Shown piece by piece: positions 32,851 to 41,494 of a stretch of 64,000 nucleotides of DNA. Position 1 is the stretch's first letter. Every line of letters starts with the position of its first letter. The position numbers and the translations under genes were made by a program. Location of the stretch: assembly GCF_947501785.1 (NCBI RefSeq), contig NZ_CANMXB010000001.1, positions 2,608,501-2,672,500 on the forward strand. The letters run 5' to 3'. Source of the stretch: an uncultured Litoreibacter sp. (GTDB taxonomy: Bacteria; Pseudomonadota; Alphaproteobacteria; Rhodobacterales; Rhodobacteraceae). The notes beneath the pieces are model-generated. The model was not told where the DNA came from. It worked only from the letters and a program-made list of their open reading frames with translations, and did not search any database.

Positions 32851-34074
32851 TTACGATTGCTGACGTCGACGCAGAAAGCACCGTCGCGCCATGCCCAACG
32901 CGGCTCTAACGCTTTGCCACAGGCCCGCGCGTCGCGCACAATTCCAAATGCCCATGGCGCGATAAGCGGGGATCGGCGTCCCGCTGATGACGCGACCAGC
33001 GAGCCTGCCGAGCAGCTCCCTGCGCCTGCGCACTTGCCCGGGTTGCATCGCCTCCAGCACGGCGATCGGGACAGGTTGTGTTTGCAACATCCCGTGTTCA
33101 ACGGCCTCTTTAACCAGCCCTGCCCCCCGCGCAGTCCGCGCAAGAATGAGGCTGACCCCGTCGCCTTCCTCGAACAATGGATACCCGCTCTCGTCAGTTT
33201 GCCATGCGTCGCCAAATGCGATGTCGGCGGCAATGCCGGTCCCATCTGCACAAACCCGGCAACGTGGCTGTACATGGCTCGACAAAACGTCGCCCCAACT
33301 CTCCTGATAGCTCATGGAACGCTCCGCGCCGTTTTGTTCAACGACGGTGGCACGCCCGGGCCAGCCCTGCCCGCGGTAGCGGAACTGCGCCACGTTGGCG
33401 GCCGCAACGCTCAGTTTGTTGATGATCACGTTGGCCCCGTTTTCAGACGGCACCCCCGCACAGAAGAACGAAAGCATCACCGGAAATACTTGATCCACCC
33501 GCGCGTCTAATCGCGCGAGGTTGCGCAACGCCGCAACGTCGCATGGCTTGCCGACAAAGGCATAGCGCCTACCGGTTGCCAACAGCTCCGGCACCGCTGT
33601 TATGGGGGCGGACGGGGCATATCTTGATGCGCTTGCCGCCAGAATGTCGGCTTTCGAGGTGCTGATGGTGTTCCTGTTTCCGGTGGGGTTTCCGGGGTCC
33701 GCCGCAATGTGCAACGCCCCGTCCACTTGCCCGCTTTCGATTAACCAAAGCAAAACGCCCGACAACGCGCCGCCGGAAGCCGCGGCATGGCGCAGCGCAA
33801 TGTCGGTGGCCCAGCCTTTGGTCACATCATGATAACCGCCCCAAAGCGGGTGGGTATTCACGCCGCCAATGGTGCCGCGCTGCCGACCTCCGGGGCACAC
33901 AGCATAGATGTCATGTGCTTGTTTGCGGGGCAACTTGGTCGCTGAGGGTCGTAAAAAGCCGTCATCCGTTTTGGTCATCGTGACATGGTCCGGGGCGACA
34001 ACGGCGCAGGCGCCGCAGCCGGCGCATAAATCAGCCGCAACAATGCGGTCAGTCACGTCCAATCTTCTGGCCAC
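32851..34074 (-). CDS. F420 hydrogenase/dehydrogenase beta-subunit (FrhB)-like iron-sulfur protein
   Basis: The 407-residue protein starts, by my choice, at GTG 34074 after GGAAG; the open frame runs on to 34245, but that would overlap the divergent flippase. An N-terminal ferredoxin motif CAGCGACAVV with CPGG further on is present. It is followed by FrhB-type regions HAAASGGALSGVLLWLIESG, GKPCDVAALRNL, FFCAGVPS, and a cysteine pair in RCRVCADGTGIAADIAFGDAW. FrhB-like proteins in polysaccharide loci have no known cofactor or reaction; F420 use is not implied. The neighbour downstream is a pyruvyl transferase, suggesting a joint sugar modification. Confidence 0.82.
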   Translation of the reverse strand: MARRLDVTDRIVAADLCAGCGACAVVAPDHVTMTKTDDGFLRPSATKLPRKQAHDIYAVCPGGRQRGTIGGVNTHPLWGGYHDVTKGWATDIALRHAAASGGALSGVLLWLIESGQVDGALHIAADPGNPTGNRNTISTSKADILAASASRYAPSAPITAVPELLATGRRYAFVGKPCDVAALRNLARLDARVDQVFPVMLSFFCAGVPSENGANVIINKLSVAAANVAQFRYRGQGWPGRATVVEQNGAERSMSYQESWGDVLSSHVQPRCRVCADGTGIAADIAFGDAWQTDESGYPLFEEGDGVSLILARTARGAGLVKEAVEHGMLQTQPVPIAVLEAMQPGQVRRRRELLGRLAGRVISGTPIPAYRAMGIWNCARRAGLWQSVRAALGMARRCFLRRRQQS

Positions 34075-34135
34075 AATGGTCTTCCGTTTCGCCTCTTTAC
34101 GCGATGTTAAGGTCAGATTGGTTAAGTCCGTGTAA

Positions 34136-35377
34136 ATGATTGCGAACTTGACCCTTTCTGCGCCCCGCCGATCGGCACATCCGTTTCTGGTGTTGCTGTC
34201 GGGGCATGGCGGCGTGGCGGCGTTGACCCTGCTGCGCAACATCATTGTTGCGCGCCTTATTGGTGTTGAAAACTTTGGGATCGCCGCAACTTTCGCAATT
34301 CTGGTGTCAGCCGTCGAAATGGTGACAACACTCGGCGCGCAGCAAATGATCGTGCAGGACGCGGATGGCGAAGATGTCGACTTCCAATCCTCGCTTCACT
34401 GCGTGCAGCTGGGGCGTGGCATCGTGGGGGCGGCGGTAATCTATGCAATCGCAAACCCCGTCGCCGCCTTCTTTGGGACGCCTGACCTGGCATGGGCGTA
34501 CCGGACCCTCGCGTTGGTGCCGCTGCTCACCGGCCTGTCACATCTTGATGCCTGGCGCTACCACCGCAACAAGCGGTTTGGCCCGTCAATTTGGGTGCAG
34601 CTTGGCCCGGCATTTCTGTCGTTGATGTTGGTCTGGCCGCTGATGACCAAGTTTGGGGATTTCCGCGTTCTTCTGGTCGCCATCATCACGCAATACACAG
34701 GCATGGCAATGATGTCCCATCTGGTTGCGGAGCGGAGGTATCTTGCCGGTTTCTGCGCAGACCACCTGCGGCGCGCATTTCGCTTTGGCTGGCCAATTGC
34801 CCTGAACGGCTTGTTGCTATTGGCGGTGTTCCATGGAGAGAAGCTAATCGTCGGCCATCTGCGTGGCTCGGAATCGCTCGCTCTGCTGGCGATGGGGTTT
34901 TCGCTGACGTTGACACCGGCGCTCATTGTTGGGCGCAGCCTTCAAAGCTACCTCCTTCCGCAGCTGACCAGTGTCCGCAATAACCCCGGAAGGTTTCATG
35001 ATCTGGCCGCGTCCGTGCTGCGTTTTTGCCTGTTGGCGGGCTGCACGCTTGGTATCGTTCTGGCCATTGCCTCCCCAACTGTGCCGTGGATTTTGGGGCG
35101 CGACTTTGTGCCACTTATGACGCTGTTTCCGATCCTGGCGGCGCTGCACGGAATCCGCGTTGTAAAGAGCGGCGTCACGGTAATAGCCCTTGCGCAAGGC
35201 GCCACCACGAACGCGACCCTGGGAAATTTGCCCCGCGTCGCTGCGCTGCCCGTGATTTACGCCAGTTTGAACTCTGGCGGGTCATTGGAAACCGCCCTTT
35301 GGATTGCAACCGCGGCGGAGGGTGTGGGGCTGGTCATAGCCTACGCACTTCTCCGCCACGTGTTACCCGCCCGCTAG
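34136..35377 (+). CDS. Polysaccharide flippase (Wzx-like, PST/MOP family)
   Basis: A 413-residue integral membrane protein with about 12 predicted helices. It has the MOP-family N-terminus GGVAALTLLRNIIVARLIGVENFGIAATFAILVSAVEMV and a conserved Pro/Gly pattern. It should flip undecaprenyl-linked repeat units to the periplasmic face. It is divergent from the FrhB-like gene (61 bp between the starts) and convergent with the fibre-like gene, with a 4-bp stop overlap. No neighbour-specific substrate can be deduced. Confidence 0.85.
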   Translation: MIANLTLSAPRRSAHPFLVLLSGHGGVAALTLLRNIIVARLIGVENFGIAATFAILVSAVEMVTTLGAQQMIVQDADGEDVDFQSSLHCVQLGRGIVGAAVIYAIANPVAAFFGTPDLAWAYRTLALVPLLTGLSHLDAWRYHRNKRFGPSIWVQLGPAFLSLMLVWPLMTKFGDFRVLLVAIITQYTGMAMMSHLVAERRYLAGFCADHLRRAFRFGWPIALNGLLLLAVFHGEKLIVGHLRGSESLALLAMGFSLTLTPALIVGRSLQSYLLPQLTSVRNNPGRFHDLAASVLRFCLLAGCTLGIVLAIASPTVPWILGRDFVPLMTLFPILAALHGIRVVKSGVTVIALAQGATTNATLGNLPRVAALPVIYASLNSGGSLETALWIATAAEGVGLVIAYALLRHVLPAR

Positions 35378-37602
35378 GTTGCGGCGGTACCGTTCCTCCA
35401 AGGATCCGCGTTGACCACGGCCGCCGGACCGATGAAGTCCTTGTACGGCGTGGCGGCAGGCAAGCTTCCGTCCGATGTCGCCGTTTTCCAGATTGCCAGC
35501 CTCGATACGGCACCTTCGACCTGATATGCACCGGTATTGCTCGCCAGGAGCAGCAACGCGCGGTTCGACGGCAAAGTTGGCGTGGCAGACGAAAAACTTT
35601 CGTCAATCACCAACGCGTCATTGACCCAAACCCGGGCAAATCCGGCTGGCAGGTCAACGCCAAATCTAATGTCGGCCTGGACGTTGTCGGCCAAAACGGC
35701 GCCACTTTGCACGTTATCCACATGAACCACACCGCCGCTATCCCGCACGCGCAGGCGCACTTTGCCGTTGGGCAGGATCTCCAACCGCAAATAGTTGCCG
35801 GTTGTTGTCAGCAGGTTTTTGGATCCGGAACTGGACACAACAGGCGCCAGGTCCATCTGCGCAAAGAGCTCAGAGACTCCAGCGCCCAGGGTGGCAGGAT
35901 CATAGAAGAACGGCCCGGTCGGCCCGGTGCTGAAACCGCCGGCTGGTGGTGTTAAGGTGTTGGCCAGCATGCTTGCATCTGGCAACGGCCGCACTGGGAT
36001 GCCGTCCACGCCGGCGAGGCCAAGATCGACAACCGGCAGGTTCTTATAGGTCCCGGCGATGTGGTCTTCGGGGAACTTCGCCATACCGGTGGCCCCGCCC
36101 TCGCCAAAACGGATCACGTCAGTAGAGACGAAGTTTCCGACGTTCGGATAAATCCGCACGCGGCCATTTTCAAGCTCGGCCCGATGCGCGGGCAATCCGT
36201 TGATCTGCCAACCAAACACGTCGGTCCAATGCGGCTGACTGTTGTCCAGTTCAGGCTCGCCGCGCAGGGCTCTCGTCGTGGTGACTGGCCCGGCGCTGGA
36301 CCACACATCAACATAAGCGCCTGAAGGCTCCCATTCCGCCATGTCGAATACGGGCACTGACCAGTTGGTCAGCCCGCTCGATTGCAAAATTGCATGCGCC
36401 ACAAGTCGGGCGAACATCGGGGCGCCATCGTCGGTGTCGGATGACGGGTGGCTTTGGTCGGTCCAGCCACCCGACCCATCGCTGACACCGTTTTGGTAGG
36501 TCGTCGGCTCCAATCCAAGAGGCAGGAAAATGCCATCAGCATGGGGGTTGTCCATCAGTGCTCGCCAGCTGACGCGGGCCTGCTCTTTGTTCTGCAGGTT
36601 GTTCTGTATGGCCCCGCCTGCAAGCACCGTGGCGCTTTGCATGTCCGCATCAATGTCAAACCGGTGCGGGCCGAAAGCGACCCATTTGGTTTGGGCCGGG
36701 TCATAAAGCTCGCCAAACCAGTGGTCAGCCTGATAGCTGCCCCCGCTCCCAAACGAGATTTGCGCAGGGAAGGTCACGTCTGCGCCGCTGGTGGTCTTAC
36801 CCGCAAACAGCGGCAGCAGCGCCTCCTCGTAATGTTCCGCCAGCGAACCCGGCGAAGCGAACCAGGACACGGACGGCAACCCGACATGCTGGCCATCCGC
36901 CGTGGCGAACGCATGCACCGCCGCGTCTTCTGACCAGTTGCGGCTGGTGTCGCTGTCATCAACTAGCGCCCGGAACCCGGTGCCGGACACAGCCTGAAAC
37001 ACCAGTGCGACCTTGTCATCAGGTCGCTCAGCCAGAAAAACATTGGCCATCGCGGCAAGTGCCGCGGTATGCGGGTCGGCGTCGGTCAGATGTTTCACCA
37101 CCGGCGCGCCATCAAACCAGATCGCTTGCACAGCGTCATCGGCCAGCAGCGGCTCTGGGGTCAGGTTGTTATATGCCGTGGACCTTATCCTTACGATTTC
37201 GGATTGCCCCCATAGCGCCACCACGTGGCCAACTCCAAACCGGTTTGCTGTCGTTGCCCGGGTCACCGGTTCGGACTTGTTGCGCACCTCGATCCGGCTC
37301 CAACCTGCGCCACGAGCGGCAGAGACTGAACCCGTCCAATCGCCGTTCCCGTCCGCCATGGTGAGGTCGCTCCACGCCGTGGCGGGGCCGCCCTCCGTCA
37401 ACACCCGCACCTGAACCGTTTCGCCGGCGGTCGCAGTGCCGCCAATCGGTACGGTCGCTTCATTTCGGCCAAACGCGGCGCCGCTGTCGAACAACGTTTT
37501 GTCACGCGAGAAGTCCGCAATGGAAATGGAGGTAACCGGCTCCGGCGTTTCGGTTGTGTTAGACGTCGGGGCGGCCAATCCAAGGCCAAGCAAAGTGATC
37601 AT
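35374..37602 (-). CDS. Large GQSE/LamG-like protein, candidate GTA head-spike fibre (Rcc01080/GhsB-like)
   Basis: A 742-residue protein beginning MITLLGLGLAAP, not a convincing signal peptide. Residues ~48-118 look like an Ig-type domain (GGTATAGETVQVRVLTEGG). A sialate O-acetylesterase/SGNH-like block GQSE is at 132-135, with VALVFQAVSGTGF further on. The C-terminus (~564-742) looks like a LamG/concanavalin-type carbohydrate-binding fold ending YKDFIGPAAVVNADPW. Such C-termini occur, as I recall, in Rhodobacterales proteins paired with the spike base protein. AAGG precedes the ATG at 37602. It could instead be a secreted polysaccharide esterase; the link to GTA rests on the spike base gene 4 kb away. 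Confidence 0.55.
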   Translation of the reverse strand: MITLLGLGLAAPTSNTTETPEPVTSISIADFSRDKTLFDSGAAFGRNEATVPIGGTATAGETVQVRVLTEGGPATAWSDLTMADGNGDWTGSVSAARGAGWSRIEVRNKSEPVTRATTANRFGVGHVVALWGQSEIVRIRSTAYNNLTPEPLLADDAVQAIWFDGAPVVKHLTDADPHTAALAAMANVFLAERPDDKVALVFQAVSGTGFRALVDDSDTSRNWSEDAAVHAFATADGQHVGLPSVSWFASPGSLAEHYEEALLPLFAGKTTSGADVTFPAQISFGSGGSYQADHWFGELYDPAQTKWVAFGPHRFDIDADMQSATVLAGGAIQNNLQNKEQARVSWRALMDNPHADGIFLPLGLEPTTYQNGVSDGSGGWTDQSHPSSDTDDGAPMFARLVAHAILQSSGLTNWSVPVFDMAEWEPSGAYVDVWSSAGPVTTTRALRGEPELDNSQPHWTDVFGWQINGLPAHRAELENGRVRIYPNVGNFVSTDVIRFGEGGATGMAKFPEDHIAGTYKNLPVVDLGLAGVDGIPVRPLPDASMLANTLTPPAGGFSTGPTGPFFYDPATLGAGVSELFAQMDLAPVVSSSGSKNLLTTTGNYLRLEILPNGKVRLRVRDSGGVVHVDNVQSGAVLADNVQADIRFGVDLPAGFARVWVNDALVIDESFSSATPTLPSNRALLLLASNTGAYQVEGAVSRLAIWKTATSDGSLPAATPYKDFIGPAAVVNADPWRNGTAAT

Positions 37603-37786
37603 AGAACGTACCTTTGATTTGGGGCAGCCGAAGAGGACGCTCTGATGGCGTGGCCAACTCGATCTTCGGGCGCAGCATGTCTCTGGATGGGAATGGCAGG
37701 CGAACGGGCCGCTTGACGGACGGGGCGTATCACGGCCCGGAATGCCGTTGCCGCAAACTCTGGTCAGGCGGACGGATGGTTAAGGA

Positions 37787-38305
37787 TTAGGTCAGACCTG
37801 TGACGGCGAGACAATGCTCCTGCCGGTCAGCCGTCGGCAAACGGCCATAGGGACCGGCGTCAATACCCTGCCGAATGACCCGCGCCGGGTTGCCAGCAAC
37901 AATGCAGTCGTCGGGAACATCGCGGGTAACGACCGCCCCCGCTGCGACAATGCTGCCATCGCCCACCTTTACTCCGGGCAGAATAATGCTGCGCGCGCCA
38001 ATGAAACAGTTTTCGCCAATGCGTGTGTGCAAATACAGACCGCGCGTCCGGTCGTGGGTCAACACCACCGCCCCGAACGCGATGTAGCTGTTCGCCCCCA
38101 CATGCACTCCAATTGGAAAGGTTCGATCCAGATTTGCCGACAGCGATAGCTCGGCACTGGGCGCGAGATCCATACCCAACAACTGCACCAAATATGCGCG
38201 ACGCATATTTACCAACCCGCGCCGCAGCCATTTCAGCCGGTTCAATCCACGGCGGCGCGCTTTGGCCGGCGGCTCAGCAAAATTCGGCAATGCAGTCACG
38301 GTCAT
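37787..38305 (-). CDS. Hexapeptide-repeat (left-handed beta-helix) acyltransferase
   Basis: A protein of 172 residues from the ATG at 38305; a TTG at 38350 would add 15. The left-handed beta-helix hexads run from about residue 60 to 140 (IGVHVGANSYIAFGAVVLTHD, IGENCFIGARSIILPGVKVGDGSIVAAGAVVTRDVPD), ending with the classic GNPARVIR. Such enzymes O- or N-acetylate sugars of surface polysaccharides; acetyl-CoA is the likely donor. It is divergent from the polymerase gene. Confidence 0.85.
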   Translation of the reverse strand: MTVTALPNFAEPPAKARRRGLNRLKWLRRGLVNMRRAYLVQLLGMDLAPSAELSLSANLDRTFPIGVHVGANSYIAFGAVVLTHDRTRGLYLHTRIGENCFIGARSIILPGVKVGDGSIVAAGAVVTRDVPDDCIVAGNPARVIRQGIDAGPYGRLPTADRQEHCLAVTGLT

Positions 38306-38361
38306 CCGTTCAGGTAATGAAATGGTATCAACGGAACCGTAGCTGCTCAAATCTTTACAGA

Positions 38362-39675
38362 ATGATAACGGTTAACAGTCAGTTTACCGAAATGATCCGC
38401 AACCCCGCCCGCAAGAAACCGACGCTCCCCTGGCCCGTCATTCTTTATCTGGCCTGCGTCGTCACCCCCGTAAGGTTCATGGCCGGACCGCTGCAGATGA
38501 CGGGTTTGCGGGTATTTCTGCTGGCCATGCTGCCGTTCGTTCTGATCCGCATGTTCAGGGTCAAATGGATTGCGCCAGACATCTTGCTGCTGCTTTTCGT
38601 CGCTTGGGTCTTTGTCGCGATGCAGGTCAACACGCCAGGTCAAGCACTGGAACACGCGGGCATCACCCTGTTGGAAATGTTCGGCGGCTATGCGCTCGCG
38701 CGCGTCTACGTGCAGACCCACGACCAGTTCAAATCTCTGATCAAGGCGGTGCTGTTGTTGGTGCTGCTCTGCATGCCATTGGCAATTTCCGAAACAGTAA
38801 CCGGCGATCCGCTGGTCGTCCAGTTGATCCGGGCAATCCCCGGCATAACCAGCGTTGACGTCGTCACCATCGCCCCGCGCCTCGGGCTGGAAAGGGTGCA
38901 GGCCATCTTTGCCCATCCCATCCATTTTGGGTTGTTTTGTTCGTCCGCAATATCGCTGGTCTATATCGGTTTGTCGCAAAACATGCCGCACCCGACCCGA
39001 ATGGTTGCAAGCGTGCTGATCGTCGGGACGACTTTCCTCGCCCTGTCCAGCGGCGCATTCATTTCCGTTCTCATCCAGCTGTTCCTGATTGGTTGGGCCC
39101 TGGTGTTCGCGCAGGTGCGGCACAAATGGGTATGGCTCCTCGTCGCCTGCGTGGTTAGCTACATCTTCGTCGACCTCGTCTCCAACCGGACGCCGCTTCG
39201 GGTGTTCTTCAGCTACGCTACATTTTCGCCTCACAACGCGTATTGGCGCGGGCTTATCTTCGAATGGGGGATGCATAACGTCTGGGCAAACCCCGTGTTC
39301 GGCCTGGGCTTCAACGATTGGGTGCGCCCTCATTTCATGAACTCCGGCAGCATGGATAACTTCTGGCTTGTGGCCGCTGTCAGGTACGGGTTGCCCGGTT
39401 TTGTCCTGCTGACTTGTGCCTGGGTCACGGGCTTGATCAGGGTAGCGAAGGCACCTCAATCTTCGCTCAAGACGGCCTGGATGTTTTGCATGGTCGGACT
39501 GACCTTCACGCTGTGCACAGTCCATGTCTGGACGGCGGTCTACTCCTACGTGTTCTTCCTGTTCGGAGCCGGGCAGTCTCTGGCCGTCGCTGCACCTGCC
39601 GCGGCCAAGTCCGTTCCACAGAAACCCGCGTTTCGTCGCCCGTTCCAACCAGAATTTACACGAGCCGCATCATGA
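38362..39675 (+). CDS. O-antigen/exopolysaccharide polymerase (Wzy/O-antigen ligase-like membrane protein)
   Basis: From the ATG at 38362 it is 437 residues; ATG 38392 is an alternative. About ten membrane helices are visible, with a large periplasmic loop containing ATFSPHNAYWRGLIFEWGMHNVWANPVFGLGFNDWVRP, as in the Wzy_C/O-antigen ligase family (His and Asn of the HNxYW-like motif). It should polymerise or ligate undecaprenyl-linked units in the periplasm. The stop overlaps the glycosyltransferase start (ATGA). Confidence 0.82.
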   Translation: MITVNSQFTEMIRNPARKKPTLPWPVILYLACVVTPVRFMAGPLQMTGLRVFLLAMLPFVLIRMFRVKWIAPDILLLLFVAWVFVAMQVNTPGQALEHAGITLLEMFGGYALARVYVQTHDQFKSLIKAVLLLVLLCMPLAISETVTGDPLVVQLIRAIPGITSVDVVTIAPRLGLERVQAIFAHPIHFGLFCSSAISLVYIGLSQNMPHPTRMVASVLIVGTTFLALSSGAFISVLIQLFLIGWALVFAQVRHKWVWLLVACVVSYIFVDLVSNRTPLRVFFSYATFSPHNAYWRGLIFEWGMHNVWANPVFGLGFNDWVRPHFMNSGSMDNFWLVAAVRYGLPGFVLLTCAWVTGLIRVAKAPQSSLKTAWMFCMVGLTFTLCTVHVWTAVYSYVFFLFGAGQSLAVAAPAAAKSVPQKPAFRRPFQPEFTRAAS

Positions 39676-40652
39676 GCCGCCTTGGCGTCATCATCGTCAC
39701 CTACAACTCCGCAGATGTGATCAGGGATTGCCTTGAGACGCTGCTGTCGTCGGCCGCAAAGATGGCGGTCGTCGTGGTCGACAACGCGTCTACCGACAGC
39801 ACGGTGAGCACAATAACCGATTGGGCCAGCGGCAAGGACGGCTATACCCCGCCTCGTGATGCGCCATTTCCGGTATGGCCAGTCACAAAGCCCGTCACCC
39901 GCATATCTCTGCTTCAGTCGCCATCAAACGGAGGGTTCGCGGCGGGGGTCAATATCGGCCTCAAACACCTGCTGAAGAAACCGGATATCGACCGGTTTTG
40001 GGTACTAAACCCAGACACGTTGGTTCCTCCCGAAACGCCCGAAAAGCTGGCGGACGCTCCGGACGGGTTTGCGCTGATGGGCAACCGGCTGCTTTATGCA
40101 GACCCTCCGCATCACGTCCAGTTGGATGCCGGCACGATCAATTGGACCACCGGAGTGACCGGCAACCTGAACCTTGGGCAGGCGCGCAATACCGCTATTG
40201 CCGACGCCGGTCAGGCCGCGTTCATATCCGGCGCCAGCATGGTCGCATCCCGCGCCTTTGTGGAAGCTGCGGGCCTGATGTCGGAGGATTACTTTCTCTA
40301 CTATGAAGAGGTGGATTGGGCACTCCGCCGCGGCGGGCTGCCACTCGCGATCTGTCCAGATGCGACCGTGTACCATCGCGCCGGAACGGCCATTGGGTCA
40401 CCGACACTCACGACCGCCGCATCACCGTTTTCTACCTATTACAAACACCGCGCGCGCATGAAGTTTCTTCGCAGGCACAAGCCGCTCAGTTTGCTGGGCG
40501 GGTATGTGTACGGCCTCGCAAAGGCCGGGCAAATGGTACGTCTCGGCCAGACACCCCAGGCAGTTGCAGTGTTGCGGGCGTTACACGGGTTGCCTATTTC
40601 ATCCAATAAAGCTGCGCAGCCGAGAAACGAGATCGTCCAGCGTCGGATTTGA
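39672..40652 (+). CDS. Family 2 glycosyltransferase (rhamnosyltransferase-like)
   Basis: A 326-residue GT-A enzyme from the ATG at 39672; the longer frame is inside the polymerase gene. It has VIIVTYNSADVIRDCLETLL, VVVDNASTDSTVS, SNGGFAAGVNIGLKH, VLNPDTLVPPE (DxD-like metal site) and GLMSEDYFLYYEEVDWALRRGG, the pattern of WbbL/rhamnosyltransferase-like GT2 proteins. The sugar transferred cannot be read from sequence. The last 54 bp overlap the 3' end of the convergent PssE-like gene. Confidence 0.88.
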   Translation: MSRLGVIIVTYNSADVIRDCLETLLSSAAKMAVVVVDNASTDSTVSTITDWASGKDGYTPPRDAPFPVWPVTKPVTRISLLQSPSNGGFAAGVNIGLKHLLKKPDIDRFWVLNPDTLVPPETPEKLADAPDGFALMGNRLLYADPPHHVQLDAGTINWTTGVTGNLNLGQARNTAIADAGQAAFISGASMVASRAFVEAAGLMSEDYFLYYEEVDWALRRGGLPLAICPDATVYHRAGTAIGSPTLTTAASPFSTYYKHRARMKFLRRHKPLSLLGGYVYGLAKAGQMVRLGQTPQAVAVLRALHGLPISSNKAAQPRNEIVQRRI

Positions 40653-41060
40653 CGGCTGATCCAGCAGGTCAACTGGTTGGGCAATTGCCTCGCCCAGCCG
40701 ATCTGTATTCCAAATTGGCGTAATCCCACTTCTCCCCACCAGCTCCCTCACGGTACTCATCTGGTGGTCGTTCCGGTGCTCGCCCAGCTCCGCGCGACGC
40801 GGCACCAATACAACTGGCGTTCCGACGTCGCGGGCAGCCAGCACTGTACCAATCCCGGCATGCGAAACCACCAAACGCGCCCGCGAAACAACGCGGCCGT
40901 ACCGCTCTGCGGGGATCATTGGCTCGACAATTAGGTTTCGGCATTTATGCGCATCAAAGGTTTGCGCCACGACCGGTTCCAGCAATTGCCCGGCAATCTT
41001 GTCCATCGCGTCCACAAGTCTCGGAAACGGCAGCTGGGTTCCGACGGTAACAAAAATCAT
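40599..41060 (-). CDS. PssE/Alg13-like glycosyltransferase subunit (UDP-sugar-binding half)
   Basis: A 153-residue protein equal to the C-terminal half of GT28-type transferases: MIFVTVGTQLPFPRLVDAMD at the start, VVSRARLVVSHAGIGTVLAARDVGTPVVLVPRRAELGEHRNDHQ in the middle. This His/Gly-rich motif binds the nucleotide sugar. Together with the Alg14-like partner encoded directly upstream (ATGA overlap) it forms a two-part enzyme, as PssD/PssE in Rhizobium or EpsE/F-type pairs. The partner anchors it to the membrane. Confidence 0.88.
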   Translation of the reverse strand: MIFVTVGTQLPFPRLVDAMDKIAGQLLEPVVAQTFDAHKCRNLIVEPMIPAERYGRVVSRARLVVSHAGIGTVLAARDVGTPVVLVPRRAELGEHRNDHQMSTVRELVGRSGITPIWNTDRLGEAIAQPVDLLDQPSNPTLDDLVSRLRSFIG

Positions 41061-41494
41061 AGCACCGAACCTGCATATTCTGCTCCAGTTTCAGCAGACA
41101 CTTTCGGCCACTGGGTCAACCACAGCCCCGCGAACGGCCGGCACAGCCGTCCCGATAATGACATCCGCTCCGTGTTTGCCACCGAATCGATCCAAATTGT
41201 GCGGGCCCCGAAAGCGCGCGCCACGATCAGTGACAACAGTCCCGGCAGTGCGCCGGTCGAGACAACCACGTCGGGCCGATACCGCCCAATAATCCATGCC
41301 AGCTGGACAGCTGTTATGAAACCCAACCACCATTTCGATCGGCTGCAGTCGCGCACGCAGTAATCGCCCAGCTCAGGCGAGGTCGAAACAAAGCGGCAGA
41401 TATGCCCCTCAAATGCCCCGGCTAATGCCGATAACTGCCGCCAGTGCCCGCCCTGCGAAGCCACGGCCAAAACGCGTTTTACCCCGCCGCTCAA
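41057..41494 (-). CDS. PssD/Alg14-like glycosyltransferase subunit (membrane-anchoring, acceptor half)
   Basis: A 145-residue protein with VLAVASQGGHWRQLSAL at the N-terminus, PDVVVSTGALPGLLSLIVARAFGARTIWIDSVANTERMSLSGRL and a hydrophobic helix around FITAVQLAWIIG. This is the Alg14 half, which recruits the catalytic subunit to the lipid-linked acceptor. Its start overlaps the barrel-protein stop and its end overlaps the PssE-like start, so four genes from Wza onward are translationally chained. Confidence 0.88.
   Translation of the reverse strand: MSGGVKRVLAVASQGGHWRQLSALAGAFEGHICRFVSTSPELGDYCVRDCSRSKWWLGFITAVQLAWIIGRYRPDVVVSTGALPGLLSLIVARAFGARTIWIDSVANTERMSLSGRLCRPFAGLWLTQWPKVSAETGAEYAGSVL

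Noticed and set aside
38347-39648. 433-codon minus-strand frame opposite the polymerase gene
   Set aside because: Its product is rich in His, Gln, Asp and Arg, typical of the antisense of a membrane protein gene; the plus-strand gene is clearly coding.
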